From Lasiodiplodia sp. COLG20 (Eukaryota > Ascomycota > Dothideomycetes > Botryosphaeriales > Botryosphaeriaceae), in assembly GCA_009801085.1 (NCBI GenBank), contig VNWV01000055.1, positions 1 to 64,000 of the forward strand: 64,000 nt of DNA. Reading direction: 5' to 3'. Under the pieces are notes generated by a model, which ran no database searches, was not told where the DNA came from, and saw only the letters and a list, made by a program, of their open reading frames with translations. Both the position numbers and the translations under genes were made by a program. Positions 22,705 through 33,916 of the stretch are shown here, in pieces. Every line of letters starts with the position of its first letter. Positions within the stretch are counted from its first letter, which is position 1.

Positions 22705-23244
22705 ATGTCCTTCTTCCAGTCTATCGTGGGTATATTTATTCTTACCGCTGTCGTTTTCGGTATTCCTATCGAGAACAGCATGGCCGATGCTATTACTCAA
22801 CTCGCGCCTCCACCAGTTATGTTAGGACCAGTCGGACTCCAGAGCATTACGATTTCGACTAGCCCCATCGCCGAATCTACCTATACAACTGGCGAGTTGA
22901 CCGCTACTACTGCTATATCCGAGGCTAGTGTCGCCGTTACTCAAATTCAGCTCGCTCCTCCTCCAGCGAATTTAGGGCCTATTGGTCTCAATATTACTAC
23001 GGCATCAACCAGCTTCACCACTGAAGCTATCTCCCCTGCCATACCTACCTATATCCGTTCTCAGTATACTGTTGCTGCCTCTATCACTAGTACATCTATT
23101 ACTGGCTCCGCTATCGCTTCTGGCTCGCCTACTTCTTCTTCTACTGCTAATAATTTCTATTGCAATATCGCAAGTCCGAAGAATAGCTCTGTTGTTAAGT
23201 TCGTTAACAAACTTCTCGCTGTGTTGTTTAAACTAGGCGACTGA
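22705..23244 (+). CDS. Small secreted protein, LGPxGL family copy 2
   Basis: The 179-residue product starts with the signal peptide MSFFQSIVGIFILTAVVFG (I chose this ATG over one 48 bases upstream because it directly begins the signal peptide). It carries two copies of the family core 50 residues apart, LAPPPVMLGPVGLQS and LAPPPANLGPIGLNI. Each core is followed by Thr/Ser/Ile-rich sequence. The C-terminus VVKFVNKLLAVLFKLGD predicts an amphipathic basic helix. The frame is intact with no stop. There is no dibasic Kex2 site around the cores and only one Cys. No known domain is seen. The gene sits in AT-rich DNA, as many fungal effector genes do. I infer a secreted cell-wall-associated or effector-like protein; the role is unknown. 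Confidence 0.75.
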   Translation: MSFFQSIVGIFILTAVVFGIPIENSMADAITQLAPPPVMLGPVGLQSITISTSPIAESTYTTGELTATTAISEASVAVTQIQLAPPPANLGPIGLNITTASTSFTTEAISPAIPTYIRSQYTVAASITSTSITGSAIASGSPTSSSTANNFYCNIASPKNSSVVKFVNKLLAVLFKLGD

Positions 23245-24418
23245 TCGAGCTATGGCTCTACGGATTGAACGGTCACGGCTGTTTCGACGGTATCTTTATT
23301 TAAAGCCTAAAAGCCTTGAGGCTGCTTCTTCTACGCGAGGACGTTTTATTGAGATTTATTTGGAATTAGGTAGTATATATATCGAATCAAGCTTTTTCTA
23401 GTTTTATAATAAATTCTCTATTGGTCTAGTTTAATGTAAGCAGAATGACTTTTAAGGTCTATTTTAAGTGTGACACCCAGTGAAGGCTGCAATCTCTCTT
23501 AAATTACCTCGTCAAATGAAATTAGTGGTGTATTTCTTACCGGAAATAGAGCTACAAGCTATATAAAACCAGCAGCGAGGTAGATAGGGCTTAATCCTGA
23601 TTTTAAGTACGATACATGCTTGGTGTTCACAGCTAAAATTACCGTGAAGTCTTAGTTTTTCTATGTATTAATTAAATATATGCCTATTACATCAGAATAA
23701 TTCCCGTCAGGTCTTAATTCTCGCGGGATACGCAGTTATAATCAAAGCACTCGGCTATAAGGTGCTGTCTTATCAGGCAGCACCCTCCGAATACCCCCGA
23801 TATAATAATGGACTCTCCGCATGGTTTAGCCCTAAAGTGTTATCCCTGCTTACCGTTATATGGCTCTTCGGCGTCATTCCGCGTATTTCCCATGGTATGT
23901 GGATTGCAAAGTTCGATGGACGCATGGAAAAGGGCGCCAGGCTCTGCGGGAGCTCTATCGTCATTGACTTATCAAAGACTAAAATGACCCAACGGTTGCA
24001 TATGCCCGCATGCGGAAACTTCTTGTACCACCATGTCTCTAAAGATACGCTGTCAAAAATTTATGCTCTTTTCCGTAAAATTAGTCGGCCCAATCACGTT
24101 AGATTCCTTCAGGAATGACATACTAAACCTGAAACGGCGTCATCGGTGATCTTTCTGCCCCACGAACACGCTAGTAACTATCGTACCAGCAGATCTTGAA
24201 GCTCAGGTCTAAATCAGGAGAGAGTATAATTGAGGAAAGGACTTAACACAAAACATAGTACGGGTGCGCAAGTTCGTCTAGAGCAGAACACGCCTTCGTT
24301 CTTAAACGAAAGCATCACACGGCTCCCACACGCATGTATACACCAGTACATCACACGCTCTAGCTATGGACATCCTCTTACTCCGGACGAGAAGCCATCT
24401 TCTATCTCTCCCCTCAAG
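23245..24418. other. Intergenic with weak ORF
   Basis: The first 170 bases are the flank shared with the copy at 10.9 kb. A plus-strand frame at 23762-24118 (118 residues) has no recognisable domain; I give it low weight. Confidence 0.4.
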
Positions 24419-25799
24419 ATGATCACCATATCGGACAAGCACAGCCTCCTTTGCCAAGCCGCGCTCGCGAGGTCATCAGCACGACAGCATCTGTCTTTGC
24501 CGTCTGCGTTCTCATTGTAGGCGTACGCCTCTTCACCCGCATGCATCTCCTTCGGAGCTTTTCTTTGGATGATAGCCTTATAATAATAGCTACGGTACGT
24601 TCAGACAGTGCCTCCTCAAGTTCCGGACTCCTACGTTGACATCTTCAAAGCTATGTGCAGCTGCTCTGACAGGACTTCTTATCCACGCTACCTGTAAGCT
24701 TGCATTTACCTGAGACTGAAGTTAGAAACGAGCTGAATCATGGGAGACGTTGGGTTGGGTAAGCATGTCAACGACATTGCAATACCTGAGCTCTCAAGAA
24801 TGACACTGGTGGGAGTCCTCCATCTTCAACATGGTACAGACAAACGCTAAAAGGGGGGAAAAAAAAAATCAAGCACATATGGGTCGCTTATATTCTCTTG
24901 AACTTCACTCTCGGGACTACCAAGATCTCGATCGTTCTTTTCTATCTGCGGCTTTTCACTTCTATGAGGTGGATGAAAACAGCATGCATCATCTTTCTCT
25001 GCGTAATTCTAGCCAACACGGTGGTTTCGGTGACTTGCTGCATCCTAACCTGCCGCCCGATATCGCTATTCTGGCACCTCGAGCTGGTCACTTCGCCCAC
25101 TATTCTCAAAGAGCACTGCGTCGATTTTAAAGTTATGTGGCTCACCCAGGACTACATATACATTTCCTTCGACTTGATCCTCATCGTGCTTCCGATACCG
25201 GTTGTCAAGTCCCTCTGGATTTCTCGGCGTGAGAAGGCGGGGCTCGCAATTATTTTCGCTATTGGCGGACTGTAAGTTTAGAACACTTTCTCTACGCAAG
25301 ACTCAATTCTCATAGTTCCTGAAAAACGCAGTGGATGTTTATGCTCCTTCTTCCGCTTGCGCTCCCTTGGCCAGGCAGCTGACTCCGAAGACCCAGGATG
25401 GGATAACGTGAATTCGGCACGCTGTACCGTTATCGAAGTGGCAATTGGAATCATCTGCGCCTCGCTTCCGCATTGCAAGGCATTTCTTACAAGCTTTTCC
25501 CGCACATCATCAGCCCCAACCGCGGGAGAAAAGGAGTGATTATCCCGATTCCCTGGTTCGATAAAGGCCACGGATGGATGTCGCAGCTAGAGAGGGGGAC
25601 CAGAGCGGACACGATACAGAGGAGTCAGATGAGCCTGAAGGGCGGACTTGTTCAGTCAATGGTGGAGAAGGGCGGAATGGAGTGGTCGCAGGACCAAATT
25701 TTAGGCGGCGAAGGCACCGGCGCTTCTACCATTCTGGTTACGACGACAATGACACAGAGAAGCGAATCAAATTGCTCCAATCTGGAGGTTATGTGAGAC
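24419..25799 (+). pseudogene. PTH11-like rhodopsin-domain receptor, probably damaged
   Basis: This is a seven-helix membrane protein of the fungal rhodopsin-domain group. The start MITISDKHSLL is followed by helix 1 in another frame (VFAVCVLIVGVRLFTR), suggesting a one-base lesion near 24465. Then come SLDDSLIIIA, an intron, and ALTGLLIHAT with GLGKHVNDIAIPEL. The central exon has LNFTLGTTKISIVLFYLRLF, CRPISLFWHL, LTQDYIYISFDLILIVLPIP and FAIGGL. A GTAAGT intron precedes DPGWDNVNSARCTVIEVAIG with IICASLP, a hallmark of this domain. A further frameshift seems to separate this from LFPHIISPNRGRKG and a hydrophilic tail ending near 25799. Ligand unknown. Confidence 0.75.
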
Positions 25800-25813
25800 G
25801 CTTCGAGGTATAG

Positions 25814-28343
25814 CATCTGAGAGAATCAACACTTGGTCCAATAATGGATAGAATGAGTTTTTCTACGATTCTGCTATATGTTGCCTAAACCGCCCCAGAA
25901 TGAATTCCTAGCTAATAGGCTTATCCAATAACAGATGAAGGAGGTTCATTAAGCTTATTTTTCATCACCATGTAGGAAAATTGGTCATCAGCGCGATAGG
26001 TTAACAGGAAGCTCAAGTAAACCTTTCAATAGTCGAGAATTAATAAATACGAAATCTATTGCTTGGATCTGACACTGCATCTAGTATTGCATATAAGAAT
26101 TGATGGAACTCGTTCATGCGAGCCTCAAAATGGAAACCAATCCGCGAAGCCGATGATGAATTTCTGGTTGATCTTCTTACTAATGAGTGTCTTTGGCTAT
26201 AGAAATTTACCCTATAACGGAGACAAACAGAAAACTTAAACGAATCAAGCATAAAGGCATTCATTAACCATCAGCTGTGCTCATATTCCATTAAAAAGCT
26301 ATAGAATGAATGACCAAACGGACAAACTAACTCTGATGAATAATGAGCAGCCGTACTAGCATTCAATCGGGTTCGTTCCACAGTACTTTAGACTTGCTAT
26401 TTAGTCAATGGATGCTCAAATGAGGATACTGACTACCGAAATGTTACATGTAAATTTTTTTAACAATATGGGAAATCTACCTCATCCATTGAAGGCCTTT
26501 CTTCAAGCAATAAAGCTTGTGATTTGCCTTCTCCTGCGCCCTAAAAATGGCACCATACAGTTAATAGCCTTCTCTTACTTACATGGAGACGGTGAATTAC
26601 CATGAGATTCAACGCCGACGTTGATTTATAAACCAGGAGGCGAACAAATTGTGTAAGTGGTTGAAACAATTCCATTGTCAAGTTGAAAGTACACGACTCA
26701 AGTAAGATATTGGAAAGTGGTAAAGACGACGCAGATGTTAGACCGCGTTAAAGGATTTAAGGCAGTAATTATACTTTTAAGAGTAACTCAGACTTATGAG
26801 ACAATGGGTGAATGCGGAATTTATTAACTTTCGGGAAAGCCTTGACATTATTATAACGTCATGGAATGTCAATTATGCATCTGTGCTACCATTTTCTTCA
26901 TTCCTAAATTTCTAGAGATTACAAATTTCACACTCTTCAAAACTCGGCAGGCAACATTCCTTTGTGCTTGCGGCGGGAATTACTTAAGTTTCCTTGCTAT
27001 TCATAGAGGAAGTTGTTGGCTTAATCATATCTTCTAAGATGCCTAGGCTCTACACCAAGTAGATGATAAGCGCTGCATGCTAAGTGGAATGGTCTGGAAC
27101 AAAGCGACCGGATGGAACAATTACCAGAGAGACAGAAAGCTAAATAGCAACCGTTCAGGCAAGGGCGACGTTTACCATTGCGATAGAACGACTGCAGGCA
27201 TTCACAGTAATGGAGATGAGAGTCATTATGAAGGCTGAGATCTAGCCATTTGGCACGCCGCTACTAGATCGGGCAGCATTTAGGATGATACCTCAATGGT
27301 TGGTCAGATTTAGGCTTGGAAAACTTCAATTTGTTCGCGCACTAATCTCTTTTTCTGTCTTTCTGGTGCCTGCAGTCTATGCAGACAAAATGTTTAGTGT
27401 ATTAAGAGGAGAATTATGAAAAAAAGAAAGGCACCAATGAAGAGCAGCATATGCAGGTCTACGTATTTGCTCATTCCAGGCCTTGATGCTATCAATTCGT
27501 CTAGGTTCTAGGCGTCGGTGAGAGGACGTAACCATGGTGACAGCATCTACGCAGGGAATAGAAAAAGCTTCGTGGCAAGACAGAACAGCGTACTAGTAAG
27601 GAGCTAAGAATCTAATCATTACTTGCGTCATCGTTCCATATAAAGCAGAGGGGTGGGCTGGAGAACGTTCCACGGAACCTTTCCTATGCCGGGCCTTACA
27701 ACCTAGTACAAGACTAAGCCACGGTACGGGTAGGTGATCGATGGACCGTAGCTTCGGCACATTCCTATGTGACAGCTACCGTCAAATGTTTGTTTCGCAC
27801 GATTTGATGGGGATTACGGCTACAAAATAAACTACAGGAAAATATTCAGATCAAGTCGAGCAGCCCTAGCGACGATGTGGTCTAGGAATTTCAGCCTAAA
27901 CCATTGAATTAGTCGCAAATTTAGCCGCGACAAATGTGCTCTGATAAAATCTAGAATTCCCGGGGCTGGGAAAATAGTCATTTATTGGCTGTTGATTAAT
28001 GGCGTCGATGGCCGTTGGTGCGGTGGCGCCAGCTTGATTCCCGGTCAGTAGTTTCCGAACGCTATGACAAATGTTGGGCTCAAGTCTACCCCACCTGTCT
28101 ATGCGCAGGTAATCTAGGCATGTAGGCTCACGGCTCAGCTAAACCCTCGGGTAATGCGAACTGACTGCATTTTTGCTATTGATTGTAGGTTTGCATATAT
28201 ATATGTTCAATAGGCCAGCTCATCAAATTATTTCAACATGCAGTGGGCATTTTAAAAGCGCCTACTATCTAAGTAAGGACCTTATTTTCTGAACTGAGCC
28301 CAGTTATTTACCGTTGTCCTACCCTACTGGGCTATTTTCGAGG
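25814..28343. other. Gene desert
   Basis: Two and a half kilobases of AT-rich DNA hold no supportable gene. The longest frames are under 80 residues without domain signal. No transposon ends were recognised. Confidence 0.5.
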
Positions 28344-29246
28344 ATGCCACCAAATACCGGTGAGTAAACCCAAACTACTGAGAGCGCTGTCCTTTCTTCC
28401 GCTATGTAAATTGACATCAAAACTAGTTAGCCTGCCGTCGCCAGAGCAGCGGGCAGATAAAGCTGGGCCTCATTACAAACGCAAGACAAGAAGACCATCT
28501 ATGCCCGTACATTCAGCGTGTAATCATTGCCGAAGACTGCACGCCCGCTGCGATAATCAAAGGCCTTGCAAACGCTGCATGGCATCTACTAGAGTAAGGC
28601 CGTCACGAGGATAAGTAGTTGAAAAATGGTCTGACTTTTCGCTTCGGCGTAGGTGGACTGCTTCGATCCGGACCATAAAAAGAGGGGAAGACCGAGGATC
28701 TATGGTTTGAGTGTGAGAAGGCCTATGTTAGATCCCAATCAGTCCGTTTTGCTGCCCTATCTAACGATTCCTAGGTTGAAGATCGCACCTAAACTTTACC
28801 CGAACGATATACTTGTATGGAATAGGAAGTGTGCAAAGCACTCGCAGCACAACAATAGTTTGAGGCCTATTGAGCCGGCGGTTATTCCAATGCTGTCAAA
28901 GAAGTTTTTCCCGCCGGTTACAAGAAAGGTCTCTTACATACCGCTGGCTTTGAGATGCAGCATAGGAGGTTTTCTAGGCTTCGCAGGGAGAGAATCCTCT
29001 TTGTCGCCAACGTCATCGAGCCAGCCAGTGATGACCCGAACGTGGGCTGTTTCTGGAGCTGAAATTACGCCTGATACCCCACCTTGCTCAGCTTCAAAGA
29101 GTCCGTTTACTCCGGACGGGAACAGTTTAATTATTGCTGAGCCGTCACCTCGCCCACGGCAGGAACTACACGAAGATGGAGGGAGAAATAATTTTCGTGT
29201 CGAAAAAATGAGTCGGTGCTTATCGATTGACGAGTTACTTTGTTAA
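28344..29246 (+). CDS. Zn2Cys6 transcription factor, short
   Basis: Exon 1 (28344-28359) encodes MPPNT. Introns follow at 28360-28426 and 28594-28652. The joined frame gives 258 residues. The binuclear cluster is CNHCRRLHARCDNQRPCKRC, then MASTRVDC across the second intron. It is followed by the basic, AT-hook-like HKKRGRPR. All six cysteines have proper spacing. The rest is low in recognisable features and lacks the fungal_trans middle homology region, so the protein is either a short family member or 3' truncated. All splice phases fit, so I favour an expressed reading frame. Confidence 0.75.
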
Positions 29247-31185
29247 TGTAATTAAAAGAAAGTTCTCTTAGGCGAGATTGATATCAATAGCGCCCATGAA
29301 CTTGTGCAGCAGTCTCGCCACCAAAGTGAAGGCTAAGCAACATGGTGTCTCTACTCTCTTGAATGCTGAGAGCTACCACGTGGATCAATTTCTAAAGCCT
29401 AAATCATCACTTCCTAATCGCACGTACTTATAGTAGTCGCCCTCTCGAATTTCCGGCAGCTCCTCTATGCTTCTGTAAGCACCCTATGACGCGCCTAGTC
29501 GTCAGATGCGGTAGCACACGTCCCCGCGAGCGTCCATGTCGCGAATATAATGCAGTGCATTGCTACTTACAGGACAGTTGAAACACCTATTACCAATTTG
29601 GATGGCCCGGCAATTCGTGCTGGAAGTTGACGATTAATGGTGCGCTGGCTGCATACTGCGAGGACATTATTGCAACCCTCTTCAACGATAGAAACATTGA
29701 TGAAATGGCTGGACGCCTGTACCATCAGGCAGGGCGCGATCGGAGCCTTCCGTGCTCATATGGATTGCACTATGTGCGAATGTGACAAGCAGGAATGGGC
29801 AACAAATGGAGGAATGTCCTGTGGTATGGAGGCGCTGCCACTTAATGCACGTTCTGCCACGTCTGGCCGATCGCTCGTCCCGATTCTCCACATTGCTTAT
29901 CGCCCGAGGCTTGGAGCGCGTCACTAGATTTCCCGAACCCTTCAGCTATCATGGAGGAACCTTGTGTGGGCACTGCACGGTGGCAGTTCGCGGTGTTGCA
30001 ACTGCTTGAACTAGGCGAGCTAAGTAATGTACGGCTCAGTGGTATGACTGGAAAGGCACCGCTCCTACCCGGATAATGCATTATGATCAAGCAACTAACT
30101 TACATTTTAACGCGTCAGCCCTATTCACGCAGCAAGTATTCAACAAGCAACCAAAGAAACATAGCAGGCGGAACAGGTGACAGTGAACCCCGAGACGTAA
30201 GTCCGTCCAAGGCAACTGCTATCCCTATATATTTCTCCCCGCCATCCCAACTCCGCTTGCCCGCTCCCCCCACCACTGCTGGCTACACACGAAATTTACT
30301 GAATGCAAAAGCGTATACTGCGGTCCAAGTGTTTGCCGACGCGCCAGGGCCGTCGCTAACCCTACCAATAGTTTCCCCGCCGCGGCTCCTCTTCCCGCAC
30401 TACCCCGCCCGGCGATGCCAGCTCCCTGCCTCCTCTGACACTGAAACTGCCGTTTGCCTTACCCCGCATTGCCCGAGCGGCCCTGGCACTAGTCCGCCCG
30501 CCACCAAAGGTGACCATCGTTAACACAAGGACGCCCCTACTACCTGGGACCATTCCCACCTTGTGTTACACTCATTTGCGACCGAACACTTGAGGATTCC
30601 ACCTTTGCGCGCTACCTCACTACATTCCCAGGTAATTTAATCGCCCAGAGGGGAGATTCATGTTTAGGTCCCCCAACACGGCCCATCCGCAGCTTAATCC
30701 ATCCGACAACACGACGACTGTTGCCTCTGCGGAAAAAAGTTCTTCTAAGCCAGCACCCGAATCTTTCGACAACACAATAGTCCGACCAAGCACCAACAAC
30801 CACCCTACTCAAGTGGGCGCCCCTGTCCGTCTATTCCAGGTCCCACACAGCAACGACGCCGGTTGCCTCACAGATGCTCGCTTTCGATACGTGTTTTGTG
30901 TCCACGACTAGCAGTACGGATCCGGTGTTGTTATTTACCTCTCATGGATAATTTCTTCGGAAAGGCTTCCTCCTTGGTCTTTGCTGCTCCCCTAGCCAAC
31001 TCAGCCTATTTTGGTTTCAACCGCATAATATCCAGAGAGCCGTATCCGCAACCCAGCACGATAAATCCTAAAATTATTTCAGATGGTAGCGGTGAATCCG
31101 TACCTCGAGACAACACTTTTCCCCTTTTTATCTAAAAGTGCACCATTCAATCTAAACTGCTCAGACATCAGCACATCGACATTAG
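29247..31185. other. Intergenic; possible lost 5' part of the bZIP gene
   Basis: Bases 30180-30900 are GC-richer and carry Pro/Ser-rich frames that could be remnants of an activation region upstream of the bZIP gene, but frames are broken and I cannot support a model. Confidence 0.4.
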
Positions 31186-31836
31186 ATGCTGAATCCAAGG
31201 AACCTTCAGGCTCAGGTAGTAAACATGCTGAGGCAAAAGATTTTAAGAAGTCCACAAGGAGACGCCAGAAGAAGATTGCTGAAACGTCTTAAGGCACACG
31301 CGGAGCGAGAGTTGAACCTGGAGAAGAACCGAATTGCGGCGAACGGATGCCGGCAAAAGAGAAAGGACTGGATCACCAAGCTCGAAGATAGGCACCGTCA
31401 TCTCTCAGTGCAGGGCAAGCTCCTCCGGGCTGAGGTAGCTAGTCTCAACGATGCCATCGTCAGATTGAAGGAAATGGCGCTTCAGCATTCAAATTGCAGT
31501 TTTCAGCCGATTGACGATTACGTAATGCATGAAGCAGACAAAGTGCGGGTAAAAGCTCGGAGAAGCTTTACGGGTCTGACGCAGGCGCCGTTGCGGCGGC
31601 AACAGCAGCAGCAAGTGCCTTCGCTTGCATCGTTTCCATTTACCTTTTGTGGTGGCCATGTGGAGACGTACGACGCTCTTTGTCTCATGCGGGGTCCTCA
31701 GACGATTACTACTAGTACTGACCCAGGATCGGATGAACCACCAGGCCTGCATTCGATGTCGATTCCTCCTATAAAGGGCTGGGCAGGGCAGGTTTATGCT
31801 AGACATGCTTCGGGACTTACGCCTGAAGCTCTCTAG
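31186..31836 (+). CDS. bZIP transcription factor (ATF/CREB-like), 5' end uncertain
   Basis: The 216-residue frame has a basic region (residues about 42-63) with the signature NRIAANGCRQKRK (N-x2-AA-x2-CR). A leucine zipper in perfect heptads follows: L66, L73, L80, L87 and L94. After it comes LQHSNCSFQPIDDYVMHEAD, a stretch typical of fungal ATF/CREB proteins. The Gly in AANGC replaces the usual Ser or Thr. Upstream, a different frame (31083-31290) encodes a Lys/Arg-rich stretch ending KKSTRRRQKK, which would fit before the basic region. A frameshift near 31285 is therefore likely. The gene may be a partly damaged copy. Confidence 0.85.
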   Translation: MLNPRNLQAQVVNMLRQKILRSPQGDARRRLLKRLKAHAERELNLEKNRIAANGCRQKRKDWITKLEDRHRHLSVQGKLLRAEVASLNDAIVRLKEMALQHSNCSFQPIDDYVMHEADKVRVKARRSFTGLTQAPLRRQQQQQVPSLASFPFTFCGGHVETYDALCLMRGPQTITTSTDPGSDEPPGLHSMSIPPIKGWAGQVYARHASGLTPEAL

Positions 31837-33211
31837 GATGGTGACCCTTTCTTCTTGCCATTTCAAGCGTTTCCTTCTCTCCTCTAAGCAGCCTAGCGTT
31901 TCCATCTATGTTCCAGAATTGTAAAGGAGAATGTGACGAGACAGTCGACTATAGGGGTTTAAAGCGAGTTGTCTATCGTTCTCGAGCGAAGCGGGGTGGA
32001 AGGAAGTATAAGCTGGAGATTCGAAAGATATAGGGAGGTGGCGTGAGAGGACAAGCTAGCGCTTTGATTGCGGTGCGGGAAGAAGACATATTTACTAAGT
32101 AGTAACACACCGTGTCGCTCGTCTAATAGATGGATTCTCTATGGAGTGGTGGATCATCAATTGCTGGTGCGGAGCGGCCGGTCGAAAACAGGCTAGATGC
32201 ACACACGAAGAACATGGCGCGGAGGCGGCCTCGATCTCCTGTGATCTTGGCGTGCCGCAATCCGAGGCGCTAAACGTCAGGTGGTCCCACAACTGGCCAA
32301 TGAGCAGATTGCTCATGTGGAGGCCGACCGCATCCATCCGTGCCGGAATTTGGAGTGGAGATGCAATGGCATGAAAGCTTGAAGTGAGCCGCATCGAAAG
32401 AACTAGCCAGCCTCACCTGAGCTGGCTGATACCAAACTCGAGCAAGCGAGTAACAACACGAGGGGATGCTGTGGATAGGATGCAGCCATCATAAGCCGCA
32501 GCGTCTAACTGATAAGGAAAGTGCACGGCTTGAACCCAGGTAGAACAAGGGCCGTAGCACTGATTCTGCCGGGTACCTCGAATGCCGTCACCGATTCTGG
32601 GTGATGTTTTGTAAGCTTTGACGCGGGTGGCAGAGGCATGTTAGCGAAGATAGTAGCGCTGGCGGAATTCATCACGTGATTGGAGAGGTGAAAAACGTAG
32701 TGGAAGGCGTATAATGCTGAGACGAATGTGTGCCTCTGAGCTGCTGCAAGTCTCGGGTTTGTTGTGGTGCAGTGTGGGCGAGGCAGCGCAGGCGGGCGGG
32801 TTAGATCACGAGGCCTTGGAGCTACGGAGTATACTGCGCCCGGTGGCAATTTTCTTCATTCGCTCGAAGTGAACGTGCGTCAGTGCCTACGCCATTATCA
32901 TTGCCCGCCCACTTTACCCTCGCTCTTACGCGCCTCTTCCGTAACGCAATCCGTCTCCTTACTCTTCGACTTTATTTGCCCCGGGATGCGGCCGTCCCCA
33001 GGATCCACGCCATGATCCCTTGGTCTTGTGCAATGCCCCGCCATTGATACCCTAGCATTGTACCACCCCACTTGCCCGCCCAGCCTGATATACTGTGCGG
33101 GCCTGCGGTCTGTCTCTTCTTCCACAGATACCTCCACACAGCACGCCGCCGCTACTCCAGCCTAAGCAGCGCAGCACTAGCCCCGCCGAGCTATCCCGAG
33201 GCGCTTCAGAG
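31837..33211. other. Intergenic
   Basis: No domain is recognisable on either strand. The last 300 bases are GC-rich and are probably the promoter and leader of the Zn2Cys6 gene at 33212. Confidence 0.4.
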
Positions 33212-33916
33212 ATGAGCGCGCCCGACCCAGAGTTGCATCGCTGGCGCGCACCCCGGAACAAGCGCAATCCTGTCATTGCAGTCGCTTGCCGGCCGTGCCA
33301 ACGCAGGAAGCATAAGGTATTTTGTCTTCCTCAAGCAGCGCCGTTCCTGCTAACACATTTTTAGTGCGACGGACATCGTCCCACCTGTACTCAATGCCTG
33401 ACGAGGAACCGAACAGATTGCACCTACGATGCCGATGGCGACTTGAGGCGCACCACTGCTCTGAAAAGCCGCATTCAATCCCTAAGCAGAGAGGTCGATG
33501 ATCTTAAGGATATCGTCAGAAGCATTGCTGGGGCTGTCGATCCCGACCAAGCCCGCGCTACCGCTCGTCAACTCGCCAACCAAGCTTTTCTGAACACTTC
33601 CGAGATCGCAGAGGCTTTCAGAAATGCCCCCGTCCATATATCAGCTATTCCCGATACAAGGGGTGCGGCGCTGGGCAATGAGATGCTTGATCCGCGGATG
33701 CTGTCGGACTTCGGAGCCTCTAGCGCGGCCGCTTTGCCTTCCTATTCGGCAGTCGAGACGCTAGGAGGGAATGCCAACTCCAGCGCAATTGGAGAACCAT
33801 CTCTTTGGCTATCGGCCTCCGGTAATCAGGCACAGGCGCTCGCTCCTATCCGGGCTGACTCTGATGAGAACTCGCTATTTGACGTAAGTGCCTTAAAACC
33901 TCTCATTTAGTATGTC
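33212..33916 (+). pseudogene. Zn2Cys6 transcription factor, 3' truncated
   Basis: The start MSAPDPELHRWR leads to VACRPCQRRKHK, then a short intron (about 33316-33363) and CDGHRPTCTQCLTRNRTDC. The complete cluster is C-x2-C-x6-C-x6-C-x2-C-x7-C. A coiled-coil linker follows (SRIQSLSREVDDLKDIVRSI). Coding continues to ENSLFD, where a GTAAGT donor sits. No downstream exon with the fungal_trans domain is visible; the next sequence has an A13 run and noise. The product would have a DNA-binding part but no regulatory domain, so I infer truncation. Confidence 0.82.

Noticed and set aside
22705..23244. Interpreting the LGPxGL proteins as Kex2-processed ustiloxin-like RiPP precursors
   Set aside because: No KR/RR sites flank the cores and no UstY/DUF3328-type gene is recognisable nearby.
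32505..32849. Minus-strand frame of 114 residues before the Zn2Cys6 gene
   Set aside because: No recognisable domain and it lies in the GC-shifted promoter region.
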